From: Paracoccaceae bacterium
Lineage (GTDB): Bacteria; Pseudomonadota; Alphaproteobacteria; Rhodobacterales; Rhodobacteraceae
NCBI GenBank assembly: GCA_026713305.1
Contig: JAPOOS010000172.1
Span: forward strand, 1 to 34,770
Length of the DNA: 34,770 bases
Direction: 5' to 3'
The notes below the pieces were generated by a model that ran no database searches, had not been told where the DNA came from, and saw nothing but the letters and a program-made list of their open reading frames with translations. Below, in pieces: positions 1-8,997 of this stretch. Made by a program: the position numbers and the translations under genes. Numbering within the stretch: position 1 is the first letter of the stretch; each line of letters opens with the position of its first letter.

Positions 1-27
1 AGTTGGCGCCGCGTCTGCGCGAACCTG

Positions 28-441
28 CTAGTTCGATGCCTCGAAGGTGAGTGCGGCGCCGTTGATGCAGTAGCGCAACCCGGTGGGAGGAGGCCCGTCA
101 TTGAAGACATGGCCCAGATGGGCATCGCAGTCGTTGCACACAACCTCCGTGCGTCGGCGAAAGAGCGAGTTGTCCTCCCGTTCGCCAACGATGCCTTCTT
201 CAGCAGGTTCAAAGAAGGACGGCCACCCAGTGCCGGAATCGTACTTGGCGCGGGATGAAAACAGTGCAGCATTGCAGCATATGCAGCGAAACACGCCGCT
301 TGCCTTGGGAAAATTGTCGTTGGTGAACGGTCTTTCAGTGGCCGCCCGCCGAGTGACTCTGTAGGAAAGGTTGGAAAGCTGCCGTCGCCAGTCGGCATCC
401 GACTTGACTACCTTGGTGCGAATGGCTTCCTTGCTGGACAT
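28..441 (-). CDS. msrB: Peptide-methionine (R)-S-oxide reductase MsrB
   Basis: The 137-residue protein repairs oxidised proteins by reducing methionine-R-sulfoxide, using thioredoxin. The MsrB fold is clear: a first zinc pair (CICC), the SGTGWPSFF substrate loop, a second zinc pair (CNDC) followed by AHLGHVF, and the resolving region [11 protein letters not shown], whose Cys is the catalytic nucleophile. The start at 441 is chosen over an in-frame upstream start because a GGAGG lies 7 nt before this ATG and because the upstream residues are low-complexity. It lies 77 nt downstream of moaA on the same strand and could be cotranscribed. The length is normal for a single-domain MsrB with no MsrA fusion. 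Family assignment is secure. Confidence 0.96.
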   Translation of the reverse strand: MSSKEAIRTKVVKSDADWRRQLSNLSYRVTRRAATERPFTNDNFPKASGVFRCICCNAALFSSRAKYDSGTGWPSFFEPAEEGIVGEREDNSLFRRRTEVVCNDCDAHLGHVFNDGPPPTGLRYCINGAALTFEASN

Positions 442-518
442 TTCAATACCTCCGCTGGAACTGCGTTGCCGTGGCAACCCCCGTTGACTCATGCACGGGC
501 AGGGCGCTCAATGTGGTT

Positions 519-1529
519 TCACCCACCGGTGTGGCTCATGTGGCGCGTAACGTTTCCCGCCACAACCTGCCTGGAATAGTCGAAGTCGTGGCCCTTGGGC
601 TTGCGAGCAATTGCTTCATGTATCGCCGCGATCAACGGCGTGTCGCTGCTGGGGTGGTCTCGCAGCGGCTTGCGAAGATCGGCACTGTCCTCCTGGCCAA
701 GGCACATGTACAGTTCGCCCTTGCAGGTCAGTCGCACGCGGTTGCAGCTTTCGCAGAAATTGTGACTCAGCGGCGTGATGAATCCAATCTTCTGACCTGT
801 TTCCTCGACCCGCACGTAGCGCGCCGGCCCTCCGGTGCGTTCGGCGAGATCCGTCAGACTGTACACCGTCGAAAGCTGGGCTCTCAGGTCCCTCATCGAC
901 CAATATTGGCCGATTCGATCCTCGTCGGCTATGTCACCCATGGGCATGACCTCGATGAAAGTAATGTCCATGTCCATTTGCCGGCACCAGCTGACCAGGT
1001 TGAAAAGCTCGTCTTCGTTGAATCCCTTGAGGGCAACAGTGTTGATCTTGACGCGCAATCCCGCCTCCAGCGCCGCGTCTATGCCGTCGAGCACCTGCGG
1101 AAGCCGTCCCCAACGTGTAACTCTGGAAAACTTGGACTGGTTCAGCGTGTCCAGCGAAACGTTGATCCGGCGCATGCCAAGCTGGTGGAGCTGCGTCGCG
1201 AAACGGCGGAGCTGCGACCCGTTGGTTGTGACCGTCAGTTCGTCCAACAGGCCGGAGTCCAGGTGGCGCGAAAAACGCCGCATGAAGTCCAGTATGCCGC
1301 GGCGCACCAACGGTTCGCCGCCGGTGATGCGGATCTTGCGCACACCCAAATGCACAAAGGCCGAGCACAGCCGATCGAGCTCTTCCAGCGTCAGCAGCTC
1401 TCGCTTGGGCAGGAAGGTCATGTGCTCAGACATGCAGTAAACACACCGGAAGTCGCACCGGTCGGTTACTGACACTCGCAGATAGTTTATCGAACGCTTG
1501 AACGGATCGACGAGAACAGGTGGGTACAA
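519..1529 (-). CDS. moaA: GTP 3',8-cyclase MoaA (molybdenum cofactor biosynthesis)
   Basis: This radical SAM enzyme converts GTP to 3',8-cyclo-7,8-dihydro-GTP, the first step of molybdopterin synthesis. The 336-residue protein has the N-terminal radical SAM cluster motif CDFRCVYC (about residues 26-33), the ITGGEPL motif near residue 70, the second C-terminal cluster region [13 protein letters not shown], and the functionally important C-terminal Gly-Gly (HTGG). The start is a TTG with an AAAGG-type ribosome binding site about 8 nt upstream; no ATG fits the conserved N-terminus better. No other moa genes are visible, so it stands apart from a moa operon. msrB follows on the same strand. Confidence 0.96.
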   Translation of the reverse strand: MYPPVLVDPFKRSINYLRVSVTDRCDFRCVYCMSEHMTFLPKRELLTLEELDRLCSAFVHLGVRKIRITGGEPLVRRGILDFMRRFSRHLDSGLLDELTVTTNGSQLRRFATQLHQLGMRRINVSLDTLNQSKFSRVTRWGRLPQVLDGIDAALEAGLRVKINTVALKGFNEDELFNLVSWCRQMDMDITFIEVMPMGDIADEDRIGQYWSMRDLRAQLSTVYSLTDLAERTGGPARYVRVEETGQKIGFITPLSHNFCESCNRVRLTCKGELYMCLGQEDSADLRKPLRDHPSSDTPLIAAIHEAIARKPKGHDFDYSRQVVAGNVTRHMSHTGG

Positions 1530-1546
1530 GATTACAGCCTTTGTGC

Positions 1547-1572
1547 GGGAGAGAGTTCTCCCTGCAATTGCA
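1547..1572. repeat. Inverted repeats upstream of moaA
   Basis: GGGAGA-GAGT-TCTCCC at 1547-1562 forms a 6-bp stem. It is followed immediately by the perfect palindrome TGCAATTGCA at 1563-1572. Both lie in the divergent moaA/GPP34 intergenic region, close upstream of the moaA start. They could be a regulator site or a 5'-UTR hairpin for moaA. No regulator is assigned. Confidence 0.35.
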
Positions 1573-1624
1573 AATGGGCCGACGAGGAGGAGGTTCCAGC
1601 ATTCACAACTGAATGAAACAGGAA

Positions 1625-1653
1625 TTGACCGGCCAACCTGCCAGTAGTATACA
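1625..1653 (+). promoter_or_regulatory. Sigma70-type promoter for the GPP34 gene
   Basis: TTGACC (1625-1630), a 17-nt spacer and TATACA (1648-1653) match the -35/-10 consensus at 5/6 and 5/6 positions. The elements sit about 65 nt before the GPP34 start codon. This is the best promoter in the divergent intergenic region. Confidence 0.6.
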
Positions 1654-1719
1654 TCGGATCAGCGCAATTGCCAATCCAGCCGCAACTGCTTGGCTGGACA
1701 CCACCAGGAAACAGCACAT

Positions 1720-2370
1720 ATGTTGAGTTTGCCCGAAGAGATACTGCTTCTGCTCCTTGAGGACGAAGGGGGCAGGTTCGTGCATGTCCCGGAGCTGTCC
1801 ATGAGATGTGTGCTGTCCGGCGCGGTGCTGATGGAATTGGCTCTTGCCGACCGCATCGACACTGACCCAGAAAGGCTGTTTGTCGTTGACGCAAAGCCCA
1901 TCGGTGACGAGCTGCTTGATCCTGCACTCCGCAAGATCACGGCATCAACCGAGTCACGCGACGCGGGATACTGGGTTTCCCAGTGCGCCAGAATGTCCGA
2001 GGACACGAAGCGGATCGCCCTCAAGCGCCTCGTCGACCACGGAATTCTGGATCAGGTTGAGGACAAGTTCCTCTGGGTCTTCCGGTCTCGTCGGTATCCG
2101 CTGATTGACGGTTCGGCCGAACGTGAGGTCAAACTCAGAATCATGGACATACTGTTGAGCGACCAGATTCCAGGACCGAGGGATGTTGTCATTGTCGGCT
2201 TGGTGGACGCCTGCGGTTTGTTCAAGCACCTTCTGTCGGAGAGGGAGCACAAGCGCAGCCGAGACCGGATCCGCCAGGTTCGAAGGATGGACTTGATTGG
2301 GCGAGTGGTCAACGATGCGGTTCGGGAGATCGAGGCATCCCTGGCAATGGCGCTTCATCCACCGTTTTGA
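1720..2370 (+). CDS. GPP34 (GOLPH3/Vps74-like) family protein
   Basis: The 216-residue protein begins with MLSLPEEILLLLLEDEGG, the hallmark opening of the GPP34 domain (Golgi phosphoprotein 3 family). The helical pattern typical of the family continues to the end: an LSGAVLMELALADRI segment, a central cluster of basic and aromatic residues, and a C-terminal RIRQVRRMDLIG helix. Eukaryotic members bind phosphatidylinositol-4-phosphate. The bacterial role is not established and I assign none. ATG 1720 is preferred over TTG 1690 because the conserved N-terminus begins here and an AGGAA precedes it by 9 nt. Its own promoter lies at 1625-1653. Length is usual for bacterial members. Confidence 0.85.
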   Translation: MLSLPEEILLLLLEDEGGRFVHVPELSMRCVLSGAVLMELALADRIDTDPERLFVVDAKPIGDELLDPALRKITASTESRDAGYWVSQCARMSEDTKRIALKRLVDHGILDQVEDKFLWVFRSRRYPLIDGSAEREVKLRIMDILLSDQIPGPRDVVIVGLVDACGLFKHLLSEREHKRSRDRIRQVRRMDLIGRVVNDAVREIEASLAMALHPPF

Positions 2371-2512
2371 GCGCAGTTCCCGCCGCCTTGGCAGCCGGCG
2401 AACCATTTGGCGCCGCTTCGAAGGGAACCCGAGCGGCGAAACAGATCCAGACCGGCGCTTCATTTGGATCCGCCAATTCCCAGTCGAGGGTTTTCAATCT
2501 CCCGCTAGCAGG

Positions 2513-2851
2513 ATGAGTGGCCGGGAATTGAGGTTAGTCCGAACAGAATTGGGCATGACACAAGTCAAGCTGGCGGAACGCCTCGGCGTGAGGCTGCCAA
2601 ACGTGCGCCGCTGGGAGGAAAGCCAAATGCCCATCTTCGATGTGGCGGAGAGGCAGATTCGAGAAGGGGCCGTGAAGACGCTTGAACCGGAGGTCGAAAA
2701 AAGGTGTCCTGGACAGGCCAATCTAACTCAAGGTGGCGGCAAGGACATCAGAGTGCCGAATCTAAAGGGCGTGAACGGGGTCAGCACCAGTTGCAGGCAG
2801 TGGTCCAGCGGCCTGCTTCCAGCGAGTGATGCCTTCGCTTCCAAGCTGTGA
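2513..2851 (+). CDS. Small XRE/Cro-type helix-turn-helix protein
   Basis: The 112-residue protein starts with an HTH of the XRE class: LRLVRTELGMTQVKLAERLG, then VRLPNVRRWEESQMPI, which is a recognition helix with the usual W-E pair. The rest (residues 45-112) is polar with no recognised domain. An AGG abuts the ATG, so the ribosome binding site is poor. The reading frame is open further upstream (from 2297), but those residues are arginine-rich and look like antisense noise. It lies 142 nt after the GPP34 gene on the same strand and faces glmS. The DNA-binding assignment is good. Targets and exact start are unknown. Confidence 0.6.
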   Translation: MSGRELRLVRTELGMTQVKLAERLGVRLPNVRRWEESQMPIFDVAERQIREGAVKTLEPEVEKRCPGQANLTQGGGKDIRVPNLKGVNGVSTSCRQWSSGLLPASDAFASKL

Positions 2852-2999
2852 TCGATTGCCGCGGTTCAATCGGCGATGAAGGTCGCCAGCCGGCATGCAC
2901 CTCCTCCGGCAGTGCACCCGCAAGGCGCGCTCCCGCACTGCTGCTCCGCGCCAAGCCAGCTCCCATGTGAAGGCGTCAATCCCGGCAGGAAGTCCCAAC

Positions 3000-4820
3000 T
3001 CACTCAACGGTAACGGACTTGGCCAGGTTCCTCGGCATGTCGACATCCGTTCCCTTGAGCACGGCGGCATGATAGGCAAGCAGCTGAAGCGCAACCGTGT
3101 AGACAATGGGCGCCAGGATTGGATCCACCGAGGGAAGGGCGATTTTCTTCCACACGAGATGTTCGGCCGCCCGAATTCCCTCCCGGTCCGAAATCAACAC
3201 GATTGGACCGTGCCTCGCCCTGATTTCCTCCATGTTGGACAATGTCTTGGCAAACAGGTTGCCCGAAGGCGCCAGAACCACCGTCGGGAAGCGCTTGTCG
3301 ATCAAGGCAATTGGGCCGTGCTTCAGTTCTCCGGACGGCAATCCCTCCGAGTGAATGTAACTGATTTCCTTCAGCTTGAGCGCTCCTTCAAGCGCAGTGG
3401 GAAACATCAGGCCGCGTCCGATGAAGAGTGCGTTCGAATGTTCGGCCAGACCCTCCGCAGCAGTCCTTATGCTGCCGTCAAGATCCAGCACCGCGTTCAC
3501 CAGTCCCGGAATTCGAGCCATTTCGCCTTCAAGCTGTACCCGCCTGGCTTCCTGCAAGTGACCGGATTGAACCCCCGCTCTGATCGCCAGGCCGGCAAGG
3601 ATCGCCAATTGGCAGGTGAAGGCCTTTGTCGAGGCAACGCTGATTTCGGGACCGGCATGAATTGCGACCGGCAGCGAACACTCGCGTGCCATTGTGCTTG
3701 CCATGTTGTTCAGGAGCGCCGTCGTCCGAAGGCCAGCCTCCTTGACGCATCTGAGCGCCGCCAGAGTATCGGCGGTTTCCCCCGACTGGCTGATGAACAG
3801 GTACTGATCGGTCTTGCGAAACAGCTTGCATCGATAACGAAACTCCGAGGCGACTTCCGCCCGCGCATGAATTCCGGCCAGCTCCTCGAACCAGTAGCTT
3901 GCGATTGCGCCTGCGTAGCTTGCCGTTCCGCAGCCGAGAACGGCAATGTAGTCCGCATTGCCAAGGTCGGGCAGCACGGGATGGGAGTCCACGCCGGCTG
4001 CATTCCGGCAGACCGAGCCAATGGCCTTGGCCAGAACGCGCGGCTGTTCATGGATCTCCTTTAGAAGGTGATGCTTGAAGCTTCCCTTGCCAACATCGAT
4101 CGGGCTGAATCCAAGGTTCGATGAGTTGCGGTTGACCTGCTGCCCCGAAGGGTTCCAAATGGTGGCGCCCTTGCGGGTCACCACTGCGGTGTCGCCTTCC
4201 TCGAGATAGGTGATGCGCGAAGCCTGACCGGCCATGCCAATCGCATCGGACGACAGCAGCATGACGTCGGCGCCGTGCCCGATGGCCAGCGGCGAGCCGC
4301 GTCTTGCGCCTATGATCAAGTCATCCTGTCCGTGGAACAGGAAACAAACGGCATACTGTCCGTTCAAGCGCGCAAGCGTGCGTTCCGTTGCCTCCAGAGG
4401 TGCATGCCCTTCATCCAGGTGTCCTTGGCACAGGGCCGCAATTGCCTCGGTGTCGGTTTCGCTGCGAAACCTGTATCCGTGGGCGATCAGTTCGGACCGC
4501 AGCTGGAGTTGGTTTTCCACTATCCCGTTGTGGACAACCGCAACGTTCCTCGTAACGTGTGGGTGGGCGTTGCGTTCACTTGCCTCGCCATGGGTTGCCC
4601 ACCTCGTATGGCCGATGCCGGCCAACCCAAGAATGGGTTGTCTAACGATGAGATTGGAAAGGTTCGACAGCTTTCCGGTTGCCCGGCGGAACTGGATTTC
4701 GCCGTCGCGAATGGTGGCTATGCCGGCGCTGTCATAGCCGCGGTATTCCAGCCGTCTAAGCGCCTCGAGCAGGATGGGCGCCGCCTCGTTTTCTCCCAGG
4801 TAACCGACAATTCCGCACAT
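3000..4820 (-). CDS. glmS: Glutamine--fructose-6-phosphate aminotransferase (isomerizing) GlmS
   Basis: GlmS makes glucosamine-6-phosphate from fructose-6-phosphate and glutamine, feeding UDP-GlcNAc for peptidoglycan and LPS. The 606-residue protein begins MCGIVGYL; Cys2 becomes the N-terminal nucleophile of the class II glutamine amidotransferase domain (residues 1 to about 225, with the RRLEYRGYDSAGIA and GHTRWATHG motifs). Two SIS sugar-isomerase domains follow (for example FISQSGETADTLAALR and GRGLMFPTALEGALKLKE), then the conserved end MPRNLAKSVTVE. The start is fixed by the required Met-Cys. It begins 11 nt after glmU stops, so the pair is an operon. No glmS ribozyme is apparent; regulation by that route is not expected here. 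Confidence 0.98.
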   Translation of the reverse strand: MCGIVGYLGENEAAPILLEALRRLEYRGYDSAGIATIRDGEIQFRRATGKLSNLSNLIVRQPILGLAGIGHTRWATHGEASERNAHPHVTRNVAVVHNGIVENQLQLRSELIAHGYRFRSETDTEAIAALCQGHLDEGHAPLEATERTLARLNGQYAVCFLFHGQDDLIIGARRGSPLAIGHGADVMLLSSDAIGMAGQASRITYLEEGDTAVVTRKGATIWNPSGQQVNRNSSNLGFSPIDVGKGSFKHHLLKEIHEQPRVLAKAIGSVCRNAAGVDSHPVLPDLGNADYIAVLGCGTASYAGAIASYWFEELAGIHARAEVASEFRYRCKLFRKTDQYLFISQSGETADTLAALRCVKEAGLRTTALLNNMASTMARECSLPVAIHAGPEISVASTKAFTCQLAILAGLAIRAGVQSGHLQEARRVQLEGEMARIPGLVNAVLDLDGSIRTAAEGLAEHSNALFIGRGLMFPTALEGALKLKEISYIHSEGLPSGELKHGPIALIDKRFPTVVLAPSGNLFAKTLSNMEEIRARHGPIVLISDREGIRAAEHLVWKKIALPSVDPILAPIVYTVALQLLAYHAAVLKGTDVDMPRNLAKSVTVE

Positions 4821-4831
4821 TTGCCGGTGTC

Positions 4832-6172
4832 CTAACGATTCCCGGCGGTGCGAAGGCGTTTCAGCCGGTCCGCATAGTCCGGCTTGTTGGCCTGTCGGCT
4901 TCTGGCGATGGATAGCGAGTTGTCGGGCACGTCGTCGGTAATGACCGAACCGGCCGCAGTGATGGCGCCGTCGCCTATTGTGAGAGGCGCCACGAGCATT
5001 GTTCCTGAACCGATAAAGACTTCGTTGCCAACGCGCGTTCTGTGCTTTCGCTCGCCGTCGTAGTTGCAAAACACGGTGCCGGCGCCGACATTGGTCCGGT
5101 CGCCGATGGTTGCGTCGCCGACATATGACAAATGCTGAATCTTCGTGCCTTGACCGATCGTCGAAGCCTTGATCTCGACAAAGTTGCCAATCCGTGACGA
5201 CGGGCCAATGATCGTGCCCGGTCTGATGCGCGCATAGGGCCCGACCACCGCGTTCTCGCCGACGCTGCAGCCTTCGAGATGCGAAAACGCACGGATGTGC
5301 GCGCCGTTGGCGACATTGACGTCAGCTCCGAAAACGACGTTCGGCCCGATGGTTGCGCCGTCGGCAACTCTTGTGTCGAAGCTGAAGACAACGCTCTCCG
5401 GCGCCTTGAGCATGGCGCCTGCCGCCAGAGCCCGCCTGCGGGCGCCTCGTTGAAACACTGATTCGGCATGTGCCAGCTCGCTGGCGGAATTGACCCCGAT
5501 AGCCTCGTCCTCATGGCACTTGACGATCACGCATCGGATTCCGCGGGCTCTGGCAATGCCCACGATGTCGGTCAGATAGTACTCGGCTGCTGCATTGCTT
5601 GGCTTGATCCGCGGCAGCAGGAGGCGCAGCAAGTCGACACTGGCACAAAGTATGCCGCTGTTGCACAGCTTTATGCTGCGTTCGGAGCTGGTGGCGTCCT
5701 TGTGTTCCACGATTCGTTCAAGCCCGCCATCTGCGCCGACCACCAGTCTTCCGTATCGAACCGGATTCTCGGTTTCGAAGCCGAGCACGGCAACTCCTGA
5801 AGCATCCCTGGCGGCGTCAATCAGCGATTTCACGGTTCCTGTGGTCAGGAACGGCGTGTCGCCGTACATGACCAGCGCCTGTCCTTCGAAGTCCGTCAGT
5901 TCCTTGAGCGCAACGCTTACCGCATGCGCCGTTCCAAGGCGCTTTCTTTGTTCCGCAAAGCGGAAGTCCAAACCAAATTCGGCGAAGGACTGCTGCACAA
6001 GCTCGGACTTGTAGCCCAGAACTGCGATTCTATGGGAAGCCTTCAATTCGGAAACGGTGTCAATGGCATGGACGTACAGAGGCACGCCTCCGAGTGGGCA
6101 CAGCACCTTTGGAATGTTTGCCCGCATGCGGTTGCCTTCGCCCGCAGCGAGCAGGATTGTCGCAATCTTCAA
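4832..6172 (-). CDS. glmU: Bifunctional GlmU: GlcN-1-P acetyltransferase / GlcNAc-1-P uridyltransferase
   Basis: GlmU performs the last two cytoplasmic steps to UDP-GlcNAc. The 446-residue protein has the N-terminal nucleotidyltransferase signature LLAAGEGNRM (Asn replaces the more usual Thr of GxGTRM) with the IPKVL lysine. The QKRLGTAHA-like segment here reads QRKRLGTAHAV. A left-handed beta-helix of hexapeptide repeats fills the C-terminal half (for example SHLEGCSVGENAVVGPYARI), ending in the acetyltransferase segment NYDGERKHRTRVGNEVFIGSG. The start is TTG at 6172, supported by GAGGG 7 nt upstream and by direct entry into the conserved MKIATILLAAG. It heads the glmU-glmS operon. Confidence 0.97.
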   Translation of the reverse strand: MKIATILLAAGEGNRMRANIPKVLCPLGGVPLYVHAIDTVSELKASHRIAVLGYKSELVQQSFAEFGLDFRFAEQRKRLGTAHAVSVALKELTDFEGQALVMYGDTPFLTTGTVKSLIDAARDASGVAVLGFETENPVRYGRLVVGADGGLERIVEHKDATSSERSIKLCNSGILCASVDLLRLLLPRIKPSNAAAEYYLTDIVGIARARGIRCVIVKCHEDEAIGVNSASELAHAESVFQRGARRRALAAGAMLKAPESVVFSFDTRVADGATIGPNVVFGADVNVANGAHIRAFSHLEGCSVGENAVVGPYARIRPGTIIGPSSRIGNFVEIKASTIGQGTKIQHLSYVGDATIGDRTNVGAGTVFCNYDGERKHRTRVGNEVFIGSGTMLVAPLTIGDGAITAAGSVITDDVPDNSLSIARSRQANKPDYADRLKRLRTAGNR

Positions 6173-6488
6173 ATTGTAACCCTCGCCTGAACTCCCCTAC
6201 GGCGTTCGTAATTGCCAATTACTGAATCTGGCGCAATGCGATACAGAAAAGGCTTCTGGTCGCAGGTCACGCTGAAGTTCCGAACATTCAAGTGTCCAAC
6301 GTGGCCCGTGGCGGGAAGCCGGAAGGGAAGGTTGTTCGGGAACCACGCAAGTTCAGGCATCGCTGTCCTCGCCTGCACCAAGTTGGAATGTGCCGCGCTG
6401 CATGGCCGCCAAGGACCGACAGCTTGATGTTGCCTTCCTCCGCGAACGGGGCAGCGCATTCGCTGCCGCTCGGCCGGCCGCCACTCTC
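6173..6488. other. Non-coding gap with a palindrome upstream of glmU
   Basis: No credible gene is seen in these 316 nt. The region must carry the glmU-glmS promoter on the minus strand. It contains the inverted repeat GTAATT-GCC-AATTAC (6208-6222), centred about 43 nt before the glmU start, where a repressor or activator could bind. No T-tract terminator for the upstream desaturase gene is obvious. Confidence 0.4.
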
Positions 6489-7556
6489 TCAGCCAAGGGC
6501 GGCGCCGTGGAAGTCCTCGCGATACGGTTTGGCGCTTGGCGGCAGGCTGCGCTTAAGGAAGAAGTCCTCGTATCGAAGCTGCCGCTTCAGTACAGGCCAC
6601 AACTCGCGATAGGCATGGTAGATTGAGGGATTTGCCGCTGGCAAATCGTGCCTTATCCGTTCGTGAAGGCTTGGCAGCTGCCAGAAGGGCACCATGGGAT
6701 ACATGTGGTGTTCAACATGGTAGTTCATGTTCCAGTAAAGGAAGCGGCTTACCGGGTTCATGTAGACGGTCCTGGTGTTGAGCCGATGATCAAGAACGTT
6801 TTCGGCAAGACCGGCATGTTGCAGCACGCCGCACATCACATGGTGCCAGGCTCCGAAAAGGCGCGGCAGGCCGATGAGCATGAGCGGCAGAACCGACGAA
6901 AGGGCGAATGCCGACCCAATTGTCACGGCGTAGATGCCTGTCCAGATCCTGGCCACACGGACTACCTTGGGTTGCTCCGCCTCCGGAATGAAGGTCCTCT
7001 CCTCCTCGCTCAGGCGACCGGACGCGTTCAACAGCATGCGGCTCCAGCCTTTCCATGCGTCGACGATGCCGAAGAAATTCAGGAAAATCCTGAACAGTCG
7101 GGGCGGACGCATGGCCACGATTTCCGGATCGCGGCCGACAATGATCGTGTCCGTGTGATGCCGGAAATGACTCCAACGCCAGGTGACGGAATTGCGAATC
7201 ATGCAGAAGCTTGCAATCTCGTAGATGACGTCGTTGAACAGCGGAGTGCGAAATGCCGTGCCATGACCGCATTCGTGCCACCGGGAGTCCATGGCTGAAC
7301 CGTAAATGACTCCGTAGGCCAGCCAGACAGGCATCGACCAAAGTGACGGCCACATGGCGATGCCGATGCCGGCGAAGGCAAACATGGCTCCGAACAGGAC
7401 GATGGAATCTCGGACTGCCGGCCCGTCCGTACGCTTCAGCAGCTTCTTCATTTCGCTGCGAGTGATGTCGCTGTGATACCACTTGGCGGATGCCAGACCG
7501 ACTTCGACCGCGCGTTCGGCATCCGGTCCCACAAGGCTGTAGTCGCGCTTGGCCAT
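6489..7556 (-). CDS. MocD-like membrane di-iron oxygenase (fatty-acid-desaturase superfamily)
   Basis: The 355-residue integral membrane protein has the three histidine boxes of the desaturase/hydroxylase superfamily: HECGH (94-98), HFRHH (130-134) and HVEHH (280-284), with hydrophobic segments around 50-90 and 200-232. Its N-terminus (RDYSLVGPDAERAV) and the block around SRWHECGHGTAFR resemble, from memory, the MocD group, a putative oxygenase needed for demethylation of the rhizopine 3-O-methyl-scyllo-inosamine. The gene is divergent from a rhizopine-type importer, which supports a role in oxidising an imported methylated cyclitol or sugar rather than a membrane lipid. A GAGGA lies about 8 nt before the ATG. 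No ferredoxin partner (MocE-like) is in the window. A lipid desaturase remains the alternative. Confidence 0.85.
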   Translation of the reverse strand: MAKRDYSLVGPDAERAVEVGLASAKWYHSDITRSEMKKLLKRTDGPAVRDSIVLFGAMFAFAGIGIAMWPSLWSMPVWLAYGVIYGSAMDSRWHECGHGTAFRTPLFNDVIYEIASFCMIRNSVTWRWSHFRHHTDTIIVGRDPEIVAMRPPRLFRIFLNFFGIVDAWKGWSRMLLNASGRLSEEERTFIPEAEQPKVVRVARIWTGIYAVTIGSAFALSSVLPLMLIGLPRLFGAWHHVMCGVLQHAGLAENVLDHRLNTRTVYMNPVSRFLYWNMNYHVEHHMYPMVPFWQLPSLHERIRHDLPAANPSIYHAYRELWPVLKRQLRYEDFFLKRSLPPSAKPYREDFHGAALG

Positions 7557-8020
7557 CCTTTGGTTCCTCAATGGTTCGTTCCGGGCATCCGATTCGCGGT
7601 CGAATGCAGCGGCTGAAGCAGGTGCGAGCAGGGCGGGCCCGCGCTTGCAGAATTCCTGTCCTTGCGCCGCGCCGGCGAGGGACAACCTGCCGGTCGGAGG
7701 GACCCTACTCGACAAAAGTTGCAGGCGCTGGCCACAGTTTCGCTGGACGCGGCGATTTGTAGCGGCAGGCGCAATGTTGGTCAAGCTTGGCGGCGAGGGA
7801 AAGCTCCCCACGCAGCTGGCTTCGGGGCATGCCTTGCAACTGGCCGATGCATCAATGTCGGTTCCCGGCCGCAGTCCCTGTCCGACCTTCAACGCGTTCC
7901 GTCGGATGGCTCGCTCACCGTGCGGTGGTCCGCCTTTGCAATCGGTTGCAAGGATTGCTATACGCATGGGTTGGCAATTTGGCCGATTGAATCCGTTAAT
8001 TTTCAGTATTGGAGTACGAT
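7557..8020. other. Divergent regulatory region between MocD-like gene and sugar importer
   Basis: These 464 nt contain no convincing gene. The right end carries a putative promoter and LacI-type operator for the importer (see 7936-7964). The left end must hold the promoter of the desaturase-family gene on the minus strand, but I cannot place its boxes with confidence. Confidence 0.5.
7936..7964 (+). promoter_or_regulatory. Promoter with overlapping LacI-type operator for the rhizopine-type ABC importer
   Basis: TTGCAA (7936-7941), a 17-nt spacer and TATACG (7959-7964) form a plausible sigma70 promoter (4/6 and 4/6). The -35 box and early spacer coincide with the near-perfect palindrome TTGCAATCGGTTGCAA (7936-7951). 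This has the even length and central CG typical of LacI-family operators. It sits about 70-85 nt before the binding-protein start, where a repressor would block polymerase. It matches the site at 12818-12835 in both half-sites. Confidence 0.55.
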
Positions 8021-8974
8021 ATGAGAAAAACCATACTCGCAGCGGTTATGGCTGCCATGATGACGACCATTGGCGCAACTGGCGCAGTCTCGCAAGTCAT
8101 CGGAGTCACGATGTCGCAATTTGACGACAACTTTCTGACAGTCCTCAGAAACGGCATGATTGAGCAGGCCGAGGCTCGAGGCATCGAGATTCAGGTCGAG
8201 GATGCATTGAACGACGTTGCCAAGCAACTGGACCAAATCAACAACTTCATCGCTTCAGGTGTCGACGCAATCATAAACAATCCAGTCGACACGTCGGCTA
8301 CAATTGCGATGACCAACGCCGCCGAGAGCGCCGGGGTGCCCATGGTCTTCGTAAACCGCGAGCCGATCAACGTTGACAGTCTGCCCGACAATCAGGCGTT
8401 TGTGGCGTCGAACGAGATTGAATCCGGAACGCTCGAGACCTTCGAGATCTGCAAGATTCTGCGCGGCATGGGCAAGGCCGGAGGCGCCCGGGCATATCTG
8501 CTCATGGGAGAGCTGTCGAATCAGGCGGCTGTCCAGCGGACCAAGGATGTGGACGACGTCATCGGCATGGACATGTGCAGCTTCATTGAAATCATCGACC
8601 GGCAGACAGCCAACTGGTCCCGTGACGAAGCGCAGGACCTGATGACGAACTGGCTGTCGGCAGGCGAACCGTTTGACGCGGTCATTTCCAACAACGACGA
8701 AATGGCGATTGGCGCCATCCAGGCCATGAAGGCTGCCGGCCTCGACATGGCGGACATCGTGGTCGGCGGTGTCGATGCAACCCAGGATGCCCTTGCCGCC
8801 ATGACTGCAGGTGATCTCGACGTAACGGTGTTTCAGGATGCGGCTGGCCAAGGCTCCGGTGCGCTTGACGCCGCGGTGGCGCTCGCAGCCGGAGAGGAGG
8901 TTGACCAGAAGGTTTACATTCCGTTCCAGTTGGTGACACCCGACAACATGGACATGTTCATGGCGAGGAACTGA
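8021..8974 (+). CDS. Rhizopine/inositol-type sugar ABC transporter, periplasmic binding protein
   Basis: This 317-residue protein is a periplasmic binding protein of the ribose/rhizopine (PBP1) class. It has an N-terminal signal peptide (MRKTILAAVMAAMMTTIGATGAVSQ, cleaved near residue 23). The mature start, IGVTMSQFDDNFLTVLRNGM, is the pattern I associate with MocB/rhizopine-like and inositol-binding proteins. Later segments DAIINNPVDTSA, FDAVISNNDEMAIGA and VVGGVDATQDAL are ligand-cleft and hinge regions of the fold. ATG 8021 is chosen because GGAG lies 6 nt upstream and a signal peptide follows directly. It is first in a three-gene importer operon. Substrate is probably a cyclitol or modified monosaccharide; this is inference. 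Confidence 0.9.
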   Translation: MRKTILAAVMAAMMTTIGATGAVSQVIGVTMSQFDDNFLTVLRNGMIEQAEARGIEIQVEDALNDVAKQLDQINNFIASGVDAIINNPVDTSATIAMTNAAESAGVPMVFVNREPINVDSLPDNQAFVASNEIESGTLETFEICKILRGMGKAGGARAYLLMGELSNQAAVQRTKDVDDVIGMDMCSFIEIIDRQTANWSRDEAQDLMTNWLSAGEPFDAVISNNDEMAIGAIQAMKAAGLDMADIVVGGVDATQDALAAMTAGDLDVTVFQDAAGQGSGALDAAVALAAGEEVDQKVYIPFQLVTPDNMDMFMARN

Positions 8975-8997
8975 TTGGTCCGATCGCTGTAAGTTGA

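Noticed and set aside
3000..6200. glmS ribozyme or riboswitch
   Set aside because: glmS starts 11 nt after glmU, leaving no room for a leader RNA, and this ribozyme is a Gram-positive feature.
6489..7556. Ordinary lipid desaturase (desA-type)
   Set aside because: Not excluded, but the N-terminal pattern and the divergent rhizopine-type importer favour a MocD-like role. The alternative is noted in the feature.
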